Shown: piece after piece, positions 7,872 to 17,066 of the stretch
Position numbering within the stretch: the first letter of the stretch is position 1
Layout of the letters: the number at the start of each line of letters is the position of its first letter
NCBI RefSeq assembly: GCF_040195635.1
Contig: NZ_JBEFTX010000013.1
Location: 176,635-240,634, forward strand
Length of the DNA: 64,000 nucleotides
Origin: Thermasporomyces sp040195635
Lineage (GTDB): Bacteria > Actinomycetota > Actinomycetes > Propionibacteriales > Actinopolymorphaceae
Reading direction: 5' to 3'
Translations under genes and position numbers: made by a program
Notes under the pieces: generated by a model
Told to the model about the DNA's origin: nothing
Database searches by the model: none
Seen by the model: the letters and a program-made list of their open reading frames with translations, nothing else

Positions 7872-9282
7872 TCACTGTGGCCTCCGTGAGCACCCGTCCG
7901 AGGGCGTGTGGGTCGCGATCGATCGAGTCCGCCGCGCGGAGGCCGCTCCGGACAGCGCCCTCCATCGTGTCCGGCCAGCCGGTGGCCGTCCACGCGCCGG
8001 CAAGGACCAGGCCGGGCAACTCCGTCCGCGGTGCCGGCCGCAACGCGGCCGTCCCGGGACCCTGGCGGAAGGTGGCATGGGGTTCACGGGTGACGAACGA
8101 CTCGATGAGCCGTGCGTCGCTGGCCCGCGGAAAGAGAGCGACCATCGCGTCGGCGTACTGGCGCTCGAGCTCCTCGGCCGGCGTCGCGATGTGGTGGTGG
8201 GCTGCGGAGAGCGAGACGACAAGGTACTGGCCGGAGTGGACGCCGGCCGCCTGGCTCCGGTCGAACACCCACTGCACGGGAGAGTCGAGTGCGGCGGCGA
8301 ACGCGAGCGGCATCACCGACCGGTCGTAGTGCAGGTGGACGTTGACGATCGGGGAGGACCCGAGCCCGGTCCAGCGGTAGCGCAGGGGTGCGGCCCGCTC
8401 CGGGACCAGGGTGCCGGCCGCCTGGTGGGGGACCGCGAGGACGACACTGTCGACCGCCGCTTCGCCGTCGTGCGTACGAACGAGGAATCCCGCCGTGTCG
8501 CGGTCCCTGCCCGGCACGATGGCGGCCACTTTCGCCTTCGTGTGCAGGCGTACGCCGAGATGGGCGAAGAGCCGCGCGGCGGGTTCGGCGTGCAGCTGGC
8601 GGAGCGGCACGGCCGGGATGCCGAGGTCGGCGGCCCGGGAGTTCTCCAGCAGGCCGGTACGAAAGACGCGGGCGGCCAGCGCGAGCGAGGCGTCGTCCGG
8701 GTGCAGGTTCAGCGCAGCGACGGTGATGAGCGCCCACAGCCGGTCGACGGCGGGCCCACTCTGGCCGCGGATGCGCAGCCAGCTGCCGAAGGTGAGGGTG
8801 TCGTTCGCCGGGTCGTCGGGGTCGACCGTACGCAGGGCGAGGACGGCGGGCGCGAGCCGGGCGCGGTCGGCGAGCGACAGCGGTGCGTAGCGCGCGAGGG
8901 CCGCGCCCAGGTGCAACGGTGCGGGACCGCGGCGGCTGCGGCGGAGCCACGCCGTCCGGTACGGCAGGTCAGCGGAGCCGCGGTGAAGGACCGGGATGGC
9001 GAACCGCTCCTGCACCGGGGCGTCGGCGCTCACGCCAAGGCGCTCGAGCAGCCAGCGGTAGGTCTCGTAGCACCGGAGGAACACGTGCTGCCCGGTGTCG
9101 ACGGTCAGGTCGCCGCGAGGGAAGGAGTACGTCGCGCCGCCGAGATGCGGTCGCGCCTCGAGCAGCGTCACCGCAGCACCCCGGTCGGCCAGCCGGCAGG
9201 CCGCCGCGATGCCCGCGAGACCACCGCCGACGACGGCAACCGATCGTCCGGTGAGAGGGTCCTCCGGCGCAGCCCTCGTCAT
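7804..9282 (-). CDS. hpnE: Hydroxysqualene dehydroxylase (FAD amine-oxidase-like)
   Basis: A 492-residue flavoprotein starting MTRAAPEDPLTGRSVAVVGG. The dinucleotide motif GGGLAGIAAA is followed by LLEARPHLGG, which binds FAD. HpnE converts hydroxysqualene to squalene in the HpnC-HpnD-HpnE route. The ATG at 9282 overlaps the hpnD stop as ATGA. The last about 20 codons (TERSEVMKGHSTLVMG onward) are encoded by the first unit of the tandem repeat and are probably not part of the ancestral fold. Confidence 0.93.
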   Translation of the reverse strand: MTRAAPEDPLTGRSVAVVGGGLAGIAAACRLADRGAAVTLLEARPHLGGATYSFPRGDLTVDTGQHVFLRCYETYRWLLERLGVSADAPVQERFAIPVLHRGSADLPYRTAWLRRSRRGPAPLHLGAALARYAPLSLADRARLAPAVLALRTVDPDDPANDTLTFGSWLRIRGQSGPAVDRLWALITVAALNLHPDDASLALAARVFRTGLLENSRAADLGIPAVPLRQLHAEPAARLFAHLGVRLHTKAKVAAIVPGRDRDTAGFLVRTHDGEAAVDSVVLAVPHQAAGTLVPERAAPLRYRWTGLGSSPIVNVHLHYDRSVMPLAFAAALDSPVQWVFDRSQAAGVHSGQYLVVSLSAAHHHIATPAEELERQYADAMVALFPRASDARLIESFVTREPHATFRQGPGTAALRPAPRTELPGLVLAGAWTATGWPDTMEGAVRSGLRAADSIDRDPHALGRVLTEATVTERSEVMKGHSTLVMGPTKEVP

Positions 9283-10217
9283 GCCGTACCCCGGAGGATC
9301 GCGCGGGCAGCGACGGCCGCCTTCTCCCGGCCCGGCAACGACAACCGGGTGTGCCGGGTCGCGTCCGGGTCGGTACGGATCCGGCCCAGCAGGCGGTGAT
9401 AGATGCCGGCCATCGCGGCCGTGCACGCGCGGCTGCGGCGGTCGAGCAGCGGGAGGAGTCCGAGCCCTCGGGCGTACCACGTCTCCGCGCGCTCGGCCTC
9501 GAACCGCACCAGTTCGGCGAACCCGGGCGAGCCCGCGAGTGCGCCGCCGGCGTCCACCTCCAGCGAGCAGCCGAACCGTTCGAGATCCTCCTCCGGCAGG
9601 TAGATCCGGCCACGCTGCCGGTCCTCCCGCAGGTCGCGGAGGATGTTGGTGAGTTGGAGTGCGACGCCCAGGGTGTCCGCCAGCGGTGCCGCGCGCGCCT
9701 GGTCGGGCGGGTCGAAGACGCCAAGCGACAGCCGCCCCACCGAACCGGCGACGCACCGGGCGTAGCCGACGAGGTCGTCGAACGTCTTGTACTGGTGGCC
9801 GCGGACGTCCGCCTCGCAGCCGTCGACCAGCTCGTCGAACGCCGCCACCGGGATCGGGAAACGCCCGGCCGCATCGGCAAGCGCGGTGAGCACCGGGTCG
9901 TCGGCTCTCCCGTGCGCCGCAGGTTCGTACGCCCCGATCTGGCGTACCTGGGCTCGGACGGTGGCGAGCCCGCGGAGCTTGTCCTCGTCCGGCAGGTCAC
10001 CGTCGCCGATGTCGTCGATCCGCCGCGCCATCGCGTAGACAGCCGACAGCGCGCGCCGCTTCGCCGCCGGCAGCAGCCGGATGCCGTAGGAGAAGTTTCG
10101 CGCCTCCTGGCGGGTGATGGCCTCGCAGACGGCGTACGCCTGGACGACTGTCGGCTTCGACGCCGGCCTCGACGCCGGTGTCGGCGACTCTGCGCGGTTG
10201 CTGTCCCCCGCGGTCAT
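9279..10217 (-). CDS. hpnD: Presqualene diphosphate synthase
   Basis: A 312-residue squalene/phytoene synthase family protein. The first aspartate motif is RRIDDIGDGD (Asp68, Asp69) and the second NILRDLREDRQRGRIYLP. By family and position it condenses two farnesyl diphosphates to presqualene diphosphate. I chose the ATG at 10217, which has AAGGGGGTGGGG directly upstream and overlaps the hpnC stop as ATGA; longer in-frame starts fall inside hpnC. Confidence 0.94.
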   Translation of the reverse strand: MTAGDSNRAESPTPASRPASKPTVVQAYAVCEAITRQEARNFSYGIRLLPAAKRRALSAVYAMARRIDDIGDGDLPDEDKLRGLATVRAQVRQIGAYEPAAHGRADDPVLTALADAAGRFPIPVAAFDELVDGCEADVRGHQYKTFDDLVGYARCVAGSVGRLSLGVFDPPDQARAAPLADTLGVALQLTNILRDLREDRQRGRIYLPEEDLERFGCSLEVDAGGALAGSPGFAELVRFEAERAETWYARGLGLLPLLDRRSRACTAAMAGIYHRLLGRIRTDPDATRHTRLSLPGREKAAVAARAILRGTA

Positions 10218-11092
10218 CCCCACCCCCTTGCAACGCTCCGTAACCAGGCACCCGCCACATGGCGCGATGTGGGTTTCGGTACCCGTCGCAGCGGGTCGTA
10301 GTCGCCTCGGCGCAGAGCTGTGCACGCGGCCCGACCGCCGGCGATGTAGCCCGAGACGGCGAGCCGGGCCCGGCCGGTCAGTGAGGCGAGCAGGGGAGTG
10401 CCGGCGATCAGCCACGCCTCCGCGCGTTCGGTCTCGAACGCGATGAGGGAGCGCAGTGCGGCGGATGCGGACGGAAGGGCGAGGTCGGTTTCCGCGACGC
10501 CGAAGGCGTGGAGGTCCTCCTGGGGCAGATAGATCCGGCCCATGCGGTAGTCCTCCGCGACGTCCTGCCAGTGCTCGACCAGTTGGAGGCCGGTGCAGAT
10601 CCGATCGGAGAGCTCGACCCGTTCCGGCGTCGCTTTGCCGAAGACGTGAAGCACCAGTTCGCCGACGGGGTTGGCGGACAGCCGGCAGTAGCCGACCAGA
10701 TCGTCGAACGTCGCATACCGAGAGACCCGCTGGTCCTGTCGGTTGGCCTCGATCAGGCGGAGCAGCGGGTCGGCCGGCAACCGGCGCCGGGCGATGGGTG
10801 AGGCGAGCGCGGCGACCACCGGGTCCGATGGCGCCCGACTTCCGTCGTACAGCGCGTGGACATCGGCGCGGAGGGCGTCGAGGGTGCGCAACCGGGCTGT
10901 CCGGTCACCGTTGCCCAGGTCGCCCGTGTCGTCGACATGGCGGGCGAAGCGGTAGAGCGCCTGCAGGTCATTTCTGATTCGTACCGGCAGCACCCGCAGG
11001 GCCACCGGGAAGTTCTCGCCACCTGCTTTTGCCAACGGATCATCGGGTCCGATGGCAGGCGGGCCGACGCGTTGTGGATCCCAGGCACTCAC
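10214..11092 (-). CDS. hpnC: Hydroxysqualene synthase
   Basis: A 292-residue member of the squalene/phytoene synthase family, paralogous to the next gene. The motifs are FARHVDDTGDLG (Asp54, Asp55) and HWQDVAEDYRMGRIYLP (Asp177, Asp181). HpnC turns presqualene diphosphate into hydroxysqualene. It begins 43 bp after the MarR-type gene on the same strand and heads the block of biosynthetic genes. HpnC versus HpnD is assigned from operon order and from the QDVAEDY signature. Confidence 0.92.
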   Translation of the reverse strand: MSAWDPQRVGPPAIGPDDPLAKAGGENFPVALRVLPVRIRNDLQALYRFARHVDDTGDLGNGDRTARLRTLDALRADVHALYDGSRAPSDPVVAALASPIARRRLPADPLLRLIEANRQDQRVSRYATFDDLVGYCRLSANPVGELVLHVFGKATPERVELSDRICTGLQLVEHWQDVAEDYRMGRIYLPQEDLHAFGVAETDLALPSASAALRSLIAFETERAEAWLIAGTPLLASLTGRARLAVSGYIAGGRAACTALRRGDYDPLRRVPKPTSRHVAGAWLRSVARGWG

Positions 11093-11135
11093 CGCTCGCC
11101 TCCGCCCCGCTGAACCCTATCTATCGGGTCACGAG

Positions 11136-11624
11136 CTATTGCGATTTCAGCTTAGGGGGATGACCGTCTGAAGTGTGGGCAATGTCGCGAGAAACGCCGT
11201 GAAGATATCGTTCCGCAATTTCTCGAATGAGGCCCTCGGACACGTTGAGTGCCGCCGCCACCTCGTGCAACTCCGCCAGGTGGGTCGGGGCCATTTCCTC
11301 GATCCGTTGGCGGCCACGGGAGGTGAGGTGAAGGCGTACGATCCGTTGATCTTGGGGATCTGGCGCGCGGCGTACGAGTCCCATCGCCTCCACCCTGGCC
11401 ACGAGTTCGACCGCGCTGTGATGTCGGACCAGAAGATAGTCGGCGATTTCGCGAATACTCGGCGGTGTGGTTTCAGGACACGCCCGAAGGATCAGCAGAA
11501 GTTGATGTTGCTGGGAGGTGAGGCCGACCCGGGCGGCACTTTGTGCACCACGCAGCAGGAAGCGCCGCAGCGCGTAACGATAAAGGAAGAGGCTGCGGAA
11601 CTGCTCGTCGGTGAGGCGTTCCAT
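11136..11624 (-). CDS. MarR-family transcriptional regulator
   Basis: A 162-residue winged-helix regulator starting MERLTDEQFRSLFLYRYALR. SIREIADYLLVRHHSAVELV is the recognition-helix region, followed by the wing RAPDPQDQRIVRLHLTSRGR, both typical of MarR. It lies 43 bp upstream of hpnC in the same direction, so it may be the first gene of the hopanoid operon and its regulator. This is inference from position. The family usually represses and responds to small ligands. The upstream spacer (11625-12038) would hold the shared promoter. Confidence 0.85.
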   Translation of the reverse strand: MERLTDEQFRSLFLYRYALRRFLLRGAQSAARVGLTSQQHQLLLILRACPETTPPSIREIADYLLVRHHSAVELVARVEAMGLVRRAPDPQDQRIVRLHLTSRGRQRIEEMAPTHLAELHEVAAALNVSEGLIREIAERYLHGVSRDIAHTSDGHPPKLKSQ

Positions 11625-12038
11625 GCAGGTGAGATCCGGTGGGTTGGGCGGCCCGTGAAAACCGCATGTCGCACTGCCACATCGTAGGCTGGCCGATCGC
11701 ATTGTCGGGGCGTTCGGTGCGAATGTCGCCGCCGGATAATGACCACGCTGAGCATGCCTTGCGCTCGGTGGGACCCCTTGTCGGCTCGCCGCGGTGTCGA
11801 ATGGCAGTCGCCTGGGTCGCCGCGCTCGACGCATGTCCGACCCGCGCACAGTATTGGCAGCCGCACGTGTTGCGCAGAGTGACGGGTCGGCGGAGTCCAA
11901 CGCGGATCGGACTACAGGCAGAAAACAGCGGAGTTCGAGAGCATCGCCCGGACTGGGTGGCACAGCACCGCGCTTGGCGCGACGTCGACTGTCGACTGCA
12001 TGGCTGGCCGCGCGAAACGCTCGACCAAGGAGCCGAAC
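11625..12038. promoter_or_regulatory. 414-bp divergent spacer between marR and the WXG-like gene
   Basis: No coding region is supported here. It must contain the promoters for marR (minus) and the 12039 gene (plus). It includes AATGACCACGCTGAG at 11738-11752, a single arm matching the inverted repeat of the dispersed element at 35966 and 55518, with no partner arm nearby. AAGGAG at 12027-12032 is the ribosome site for the downstream gene. I could not pick a convincing -35/-10 pair. Confidence 0.5.
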
Positions 12039-13268
12039 ATGACTGCGCTACTGGACAGCAATCTGCGACGGGCATACGACGATCTCGCTGATGTCCGCCG
12101 GGCTCTGGCCTTCCTGCATATCGCAGACAGCGGGCGCGGTGACCCGATCGGGACGATCCTGGCTTGGATTGACTGGGACGAGTCGAAACCCTGGGACAGC
12201 GCCAACCACGTCGGTCGAGGGCCGAGCAGTGGGACGGGCGAGATGCAGACGGCGATCGACGAGCTCACCAAGCAGCGCAACGCCCTCGCGGCAGCGTGGA
12301 AGGGCGCAGCCGCCGAGGTGTTCCTGGACTATTCCGCCAGTGTCCTGGAGAACTGCCGCCGCGTCCTGGACGAGCTCCAGGCCATGGTGAAGGTCATGGC
12401 GTCCGGAGAGGGAACAACCCATCAGGCGATGAAAGATCTCACCAGGAACGCTTGGAAGGCTGCAGGCGACATCGCCGACGACCCGAAGGTGAAGAGGTCG
12501 GTGGAGCGCATCTTCGACAGTAACGATCAGCAGGAGCGTAGCGATGCGCGGCTGGAGCTGCTGGGAGTGATCGAGCGCCTGAAAAGGGGGGTGACCGCCG
12601 AGGTCGATCGGATCGACGAGAACGTGCTGGTGCTGGTCAAACCCTTCGCGTACGAGCTGTCTTTGAAGAACCCCCTGACCGGTGCCGGCGGCCCGCCATC
12701 AAAGACCGAGATCGACCTGAACATCGCACGCCCCGCGGGACAGGCGATGCTCCCCGCGATCGCCGGGATCAAGCGGGCGGCGAGGTGTATGGAGGAGGCG
12801 TGGCATGCGGTCGACCAGTACTCCTTCGGAACGTCGGCCAACGCCCAACAGGTCCTCCACACATGGCGGCAGGCGCTCGCCCACCGTCGGACCGACATCG
12901 CCAACTGTTATGGCCAGGCCAAGGGAATGTACGGCGGCATGAGTGCCGTCATGCACAGGTACGCCTACATCGAGAACAACAATCAGGAACGCATCGACAA
13001 CATCCTCACCGGCGACATGCAACGTCAGAGGCTCGACGACTACTGGCATAAGAACGCCTCCGGCAAGGGTCCCGACGGCACGGGTCCGATCTACGACGAA
13101 GTTGCCGGGACGGAGGCAGAGCTCGATGCCCTCGACGAGGGATGGAACGGTAAGGGGGACGTGCCATCGGACTCGGGGCCTGGTGAGATCAAGAATCCAG
13201 AGCCGCCCACCCCGGCGGAGATCGCCGACGAGATCGGCCAGAGAGGGGTCAGGGGCGGGCTGAGATAG
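12039..13268 (+). CDS. WXG100-like helical protein, function unknown
   Basis: A 409-residue protein starting MTALLDSNLRRAYDDL, with AAGGAG six bases upstream of the ATG at 12039. It is largely helical and has a W-K-G (87-89) inside NALAAAWKGAAAEVFLDY, resembling the helix-turn-helix of WXG100/LXG-type secreted proteins. The C-terminus is charged and Pro/Gly rich. There is no cysteine cluster, signal peptide or recognisable toxin domain. No type VII secretion genes are nearby, so export is speculation. It stands alone between a divergent regulator and a convergent flippase gene. Confidence 0.6.
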   Translation: MTALLDSNLRRAYDDLADVRRALAFLHIADSGRGDPIGTILAWIDWDESKPWDSANHVGRGPSSGTGEMQTAIDELTKQRNALAAAWKGAAAEVFLDYSASVLENCRRVLDELQAMVKVMASGEGTTHQAMKDLTRNAWKAAGDIADDPKVKRSVERIFDSNDQQERSDARLELLGVIERLKRGVTAEVDRIDENVLVLVKPFAYELSLKNPLTGAGGPPSKTEIDLNIARPAGQAMLPAIAGIKRAARCMEEAWHAVDQYSFGTSANAQQVLHTWRQALAHRRTDIANCYGQAKGMYGGMSAVMHRYAYIENNNQERIDNILTGDMQRQRLDDYWHKNASGKGPDGTGPIYDEVAGTEAELDALDEGWNGKGDVPSDSGPGEIKNPEPPTPAEIADEIGQRGVRGGLR

Positions 13269-13323
13269 GCGGAGCCGGCAGCGGACCGGAGGACGCATCC
13301 GGTAGCCGGACGGCAGGCGGAAA

Positions 13324-14892
13324 TCAGTCGGGCGGAGCGGGCGGCGTCTTCCGCAGGCGAAGGTCGTGCAGGCTGGCGCGCAGTTCGGCGAGTGCGGGTA
13401 CCCGCAATGCCACCACGACGACCGTGTAGGACGCCAGGCAGACGGTGCCGGTCGCGCCCAACGCGAGGAGCGCGTGCACGGCGTCCCGGACGTCCACAGC
13501 CCGGAGGACGAGCCAGCCGGCGGCAGCGGACACCACCGAAGCGGTGAGGACCGCGACAACCGTCCGCCCGAGCGGCTTCAGGGCGACCGCCCGGTGCCGA
13601 CGTGCGGTCAACACGCTGAGCATGACCGCCGCCACGAGGACCGAGAGTGACGTCGACGCCGCCAGGCCGCTCACGCCGTACCGCACGCCCAGAGTGAGGT
13701 CTCCGGCGACGTTGACCGCCATCGCGGCGAGCGCGGTGAGGACGGGCGTACGGCTGTCACCCACGGCGAGGCAGGTACGCGCGACGACCTCGCGGACGGC
13801 CAGACCCGCGAGCGCGACCGCGTAGAGCGACACCGCGAGCGTGGTGAGCTCCACAGCGCGGGCATCGAAGTTCCCGCGCGCCAGCAGCAGGACGACGATC
13901 GGCTTGGCCGCAATCGCGAGCACGATGACGACCGGGGTGATGAGGACAAGGGTGACGCCGAGGACCCGCTCGGTGGTTCGACGCAGATGAGCGCGGCGCG
14001 ACGGGTCACCGAGCGTCGAGAACGCAGGGAACAGCGTCGTCGTGAACGCCGTCACCAGCACGACTTCGGCGAGCGTCACGATTCGCCAGCCGTAGCTCAG
14101 TGAGGCGATGGTTCCGGCACCCTGCGCCGATCCGACGGCCCGGTCGACCATGGTGTTGACGTTGAGGATCGCGCTGCCGACGAGGAGCGGCGGAACGAGG
14201 GCGAGCACCTCCCGGAAGCCGGGGTCGCGAAGCCGTAGCGACGGGCGGAGCTTCAGCCGGATCGCGGTGACCGCGGGCAGCTGGAACAGGAACCTCGCGA
14301 CCGATCCGACCACGAACCCGACCGCGAGCGCCCCGACGCCGAACTGCCCACCGAGGAAGACCGCGCAGGCGATCATGATGATGTTGAACGGAATGCCCTG
14401 GATGCCGGACCAGAAGAACGTGCCGTGTGCCTGCGCGGCGGCGGCGAGCAGATTCGTACCCGCGATGAACACGGTGGCCAGCAGCACGATCCGGGTCAGC
14501 CGGACCGCCTCGTCGGCCGTCGCGGCGTCGAAGCCGGGTGCGAGCACGCTGAGGACGGGTTTCGTCGCGACGAACATCAGGACCGACCCGGCGACGAGCA
14601 CCAACACGGTTACCGTCAACGAGACCCGCACCGTGCGGTGGCCGGCCGCCACGTTGCCGACGTCCACGGCGCGCGCGACCGGCGGGATGAGGCCGCGGGC
14701 CATCGCACCGGTGATCAGACCCAGAACGACGCTCATCAGGCCCTGCGCGACGAGGAACGCATCGACCGACGACGACGCGCCGAACACCGCCGCCATCACC
14801 GCGTCGCGGCCGAACCCGAGAACCTGGCTCACTGCCGTGAGCCCGGCAAGCAGCACCGAGGAGCGGACGACGGTCCGCCGGGTCGCGCTCAC
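13324..14892 (-). CDS. murJ: MurJ/MviN-type lipid flippase
   Basis: A 522-residue membrane protein with about 14 hydrophobic segments and the MurJ-type N-terminus VLGFGRDAVMAAVFGASSSV. MOP-superfamily proteins of this kind flip lipid-linked oligosaccharides such as lipid II. It begins 9 bp after the histidine kinase gene on the same strand, so the two are probably co-transcribed. It may be a MurJ paralogue rather than the housekeeping flippase, because actinobacterial murJ is usually near parA/parB or trxB, not a two-component system. Confidence 0.82.
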   Translation of the reverse strand: MSATRRTVVRSSVLLAGLTAVSQVLGFGRDAVMAAVFGASSSVDAFLVAQGLMSVVLGLITGAMARGLIPPVARAVDVGNVAAGHRTVRVSLTVTVLVLVAGSVLMFVATKPVLSVLAPGFDAATADEAVRLTRIVLLATVFIAGTNLLAAAAQAHGTFFWSGIQGIPFNIIMIACAVFLGGQFGVGALAVGFVVGSVARFLFQLPAVTAIRLKLRPSLRLRDPGFREVLALVPPLLVGSAILNVNTMVDRAVGSAQGAGTIASLSYGWRIVTLAEVVLVTAFTTTLFPAFSTLGDPSRRAHLRRTTERVLGVTLVLITPVVIVLAIAAKPIVVLLLARGNFDARAVELTTLAVSLYAVALAGLAVREVVARTCLAVGDSRTPVLTALAAMAVNVAGDLTLGVRYGVSGLAASTSLSVLVAAVMLSVLTARRHRAVALKPLGRTVVAVLTASVVSAAAGWLVLRAVDVRDAVHALLALGATGTVCLASYTVVVVALRVPALAELRASLHDLRLRKTPPAPPD

Positions 14893-14901
14893 GCCGGGCC
14901 G

Positions 14902-16038
14902 TCAGGTGCGTACGTCGCGGTTGTCGTAGCGATGGTGTGGCGCCATGGCGCCACCACGCGGGCCCTCGTGGCGTGCCGGCGAGGGCCACGCGCTGCCGGT
15001 CCGGTTCGCAAGCACTGTCTCCTGCTCTGGTCGGCTGGTCGTCGTCTCGGCCTTACCGCCGGCGGCAGGGCTCCCGCCAGCGCCGACGCCAGCGCCGACG
15101 GCCGCACCTACGCCCACGCCGACGGGACCGCCGCGGTCACCCGCGGTCCGGCTGTGGACGAGTGGGAGTACGACGGAGAAGGTGGCACCCGCACCTGGGG
15201 TGGACTCGAGTGTGACCCTTCCCCCGTGTGCCTGGGCGATGGACCGCACGATGGCGAGGCCGAGGCCGGAGCCGCGCAGGGGAGTGGCGGCCGTGCCGCG
15301 CTCGAACCGGCGGAAGATCCGTTGCGCATCACGCGGACGTACGCCGGGGCCGGTGTCGCGGACCCACAGGCGTACGTCCCCGGCCGCGCGGTCGATCCGG
15401 CAACCGATCGCCACCGCGTCGGACTCGCCGGTGTGCTGGACCGCATTGTCGAGCAGTTGGAGGAGCGCCTGGGTGAGGCGGTGCGGATCGGCAACGACAT
15501 AGCCGCGCTCGTGGATCTCGATCCGCCAGTCGCGGTTGCCGAGCGTCTGTGCCTTGGCGGCTACGTCGTCGACGAGCGCGCCGACCTCGACGAGTGAGAG
15601 CCGGAGGAAGCCCGGGCGGTCGGAGGTGGTGAGAGTGGCGAGGTCGTCGACGAGCCGGACCATCCGGTCGACCTCGTCCAGGAGGAGCGTCCGGGTCTCA
15701 GCCACCTCGTCGCGGCTGGTGGCGTCCAGCAGCTCCAGGTGCCCGCGCATGATGGTGAGGGGCGTACGAAGCTCGTGGCCGGCGTCGGCGAGGACCTCGC
15801 GGTACCGGTTCGTCGCCAGCGGGGCGAGGATGCGACCGGCGACCGGCCAGGTCGCGAACCCGACCAGGATCAGTCCAGCCGGCACCAGGAGGAGATACCC
15901 CGTCGCGGTGAGGCCGACCCCCACCGCCGCAGCGAAGACCGCCAGTCCGACGATCTTGAGCTGTGCGGAGCGGGTGGGCCGTCGCGCGAGCACTGCCGGG
16001 CCGCCGGCCCTGTGCACACCTGCCGTCGACGTCACCAC
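14902..16038 (-). CDS. Sensor histidine kinase
   Basis: A 378-residue membrane kinase with a GTG start preceded by a G-rich site. Two hydrophobic helices (about 28-47 and 50-68) are separated by almost no loop, so there is no real extracellular sensor. The phospho-acceptor His88 lies in DAGHELRTPL, the N-box is LLDNAVQHTG, and the G boxes are DTGPGVRP and GSGLGLAIV. The last about 80 residues are a low-complexity Gly/Ala/Pro tail. The partner regulator is divergent at 16304. The signal may be intramembrane. Confidence 0.9.
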   Translation of the reverse strand: MVTSTAGVHRAGGPAVLARRPTRSAQLKIVGLAVFAAAVGVGLTATGYLLLVPAGLILVGFATWPVAGRILAPLATNRYREVLADAGHELRTPLTIMRGHLELLDATSRDEVAETRTLLLDEVDRMVRLVDDLATLTTSDRPGFLRLSLVEVGALVDDVAAKAQTLGNRDWRIEIHERGYVVADPHRLTQALLQLLDNAVQHTGESDAVAIGCRIDRAAGDVRLWVRDTGPGVRPRDAQRIFRRFERGTAATPLRGSGLGLAIVRSIAQAHGGRVTLESTPGAGATFSVVLPLVHSRTAGDRGGPVGVGVGAAVGAGVGAGGSPAAGGKAETTTSRPEQETVLANRTGSAWPSPARHEGPRGGAMAPHHRYDNRDVRT

Positions 16039-16303
16039 GTCGCCCCCGAGTTTCTTCGCCCGATCTAGGAGCGATTATCAACGCTATCGAAAGATTTGTT
16101 GTACGAATCCAACGATTTTAATCCTTCGTACGAAGGCCGGTGTTTTGTGACACCTCACGGGGAACACGCTAATTGAGTGGCAGGCTGCATCGGGTCTGAT
16201 CTCGACGTGTCCTGGGTGGGCCGCTCTTTCGTCGGCAGGTTTCGCGTGAGTGGGGAGCCTCCGTTTCTGGGCGACAAAAACGATCGAGCACGAGGGGGCG
16301 GGT
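16039..16303. promoter_or_regulatory. Divergent kinase/regulator promoter region with a palindrome
   Basis: This 265-bp spacer is conspicuously AT-richer than its surroundings between 16075 and 16180. It contains a perfect 14-bp palindrome CCTTCGTACGAAGG at 16123-16136, and a related half site TTGTACGAATCC at about 16099-16110. These are candidate operators for autoregulation by the OmpR-type regulator. No experiment or alignment backs this. Confidence 0.5.
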
Positions 16304-16987
16304 ATGAGCAACATCCTCATCGCGGAGGACGAGGCCGGGATCTCCGGATTCATCGAGAAAGGGTTGCGGGCCAACGGATTCTCGCCGACGACGGTGACCG
16401 ATGGTGCGACCGCCCTCGACCATGCGGCGACGGGCGATTTCGATCTTCTCGTCCTCGATATCGGCCTGCCGGACGCTGACGGGTTCGAGGTCCTGCGGCG
16501 CCTTCGTGAGGCTCGCAACTCCATCCCGGTCGTGATCCTCACCGCGCGGGACTCGGTTGACGACACGGTGGCGGGTCTGGACGGCGGCGCCGACGACTAC
16601 ATGAGCAAGCCGTTCAGGTTCGAAGAACTGCTCGCGCGGATCCGGCTCCGGCTCCGGGCGGCCAACAGCCCGACGACGACCATCGTGCGCAACGGGGACC
16701 TCGCCCTCGACCTGCGGACGCGCCGGGCGTACGTGTCGGGGCGCCCGGTCGAGCTCACGACCCGGGAGTTCCTGCTCGCCGAACTCCTGCTCCGCCACCC
16801 CGACCAGGTGCTCACACGGGAGCAGCTGCTCTCCCATGTGTGGGGGTACGACTTCGACCCGGGCTCCAACGTGGTGGACGTCTACGTGCGTTACCTGCGC
16901 CGCAAGATCGGCGCCGAACGCATCGAGACGGTCCGCGGTGTGGGGTATCGACTCGTGCACGCCAGCCGTCGAATGACGAAAGTCTAA
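16304..16987 (+). CDS. OmpR/PhoB-family response regulator
   Basis: A 227-residue regulator. The receiver domain (1-120) has acidic residues EDE (8-10), phospho-acceptor Asp52 in LLVLDIGLPDADG, and the conserved Lys in DDYMSKPF. The winged-helix domain contains TTREFLLAELLLRHPDQVLT and VVDVYVRYLRRKIG. The ATG at 16304 is preceded by GAGGGGGCGGG. It pairs with the divergent kinase at 14902; the murJ-like gene downstream of the kinase is a plausible target. Confidence 0.94.
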   Translation: MSNILIAEDEAGISGFIEKGLRANGFSPTTVTDGATALDHAATGDFDLLVLDIGLPDADGFEVLRRLREARNSIPVVILTARDSVDDTVAGLDGGADDYMSKPFRFEELLARIRLRLRAANSPTTTIVRNGDLALDLRTRRAYVSGRPVELTTREFLLAELLLRHPDQVLTREQLLSHVWGYDFDPGSNVVDVYVRYLRRKIGAERIETVRGVGYRLVHASRRMTKV

Positions 16988-17066
16988 TCTCGGGGAGCCC
17001 TCTGCACGGACCAGCCAGAATGACACCGGCAACGGGCACGGCGGCGAGTCTCGGGGGGTTTCGAAC

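Noticed and set aside
2023..11624. A complex terpenoid or carotenoid cluster instead of hopanoids
   Set aside because: shc, hpnH, HpnG and the HpnC-D-E trio define hopanoid synthesis; no crtI, crtY or P450 genes are present.
12039..13268. A type VII secretion cluster
   Set aside because: No EccB-EccE, EspG or mycosin genes are present in the window; only a WXG-like protein is seen.
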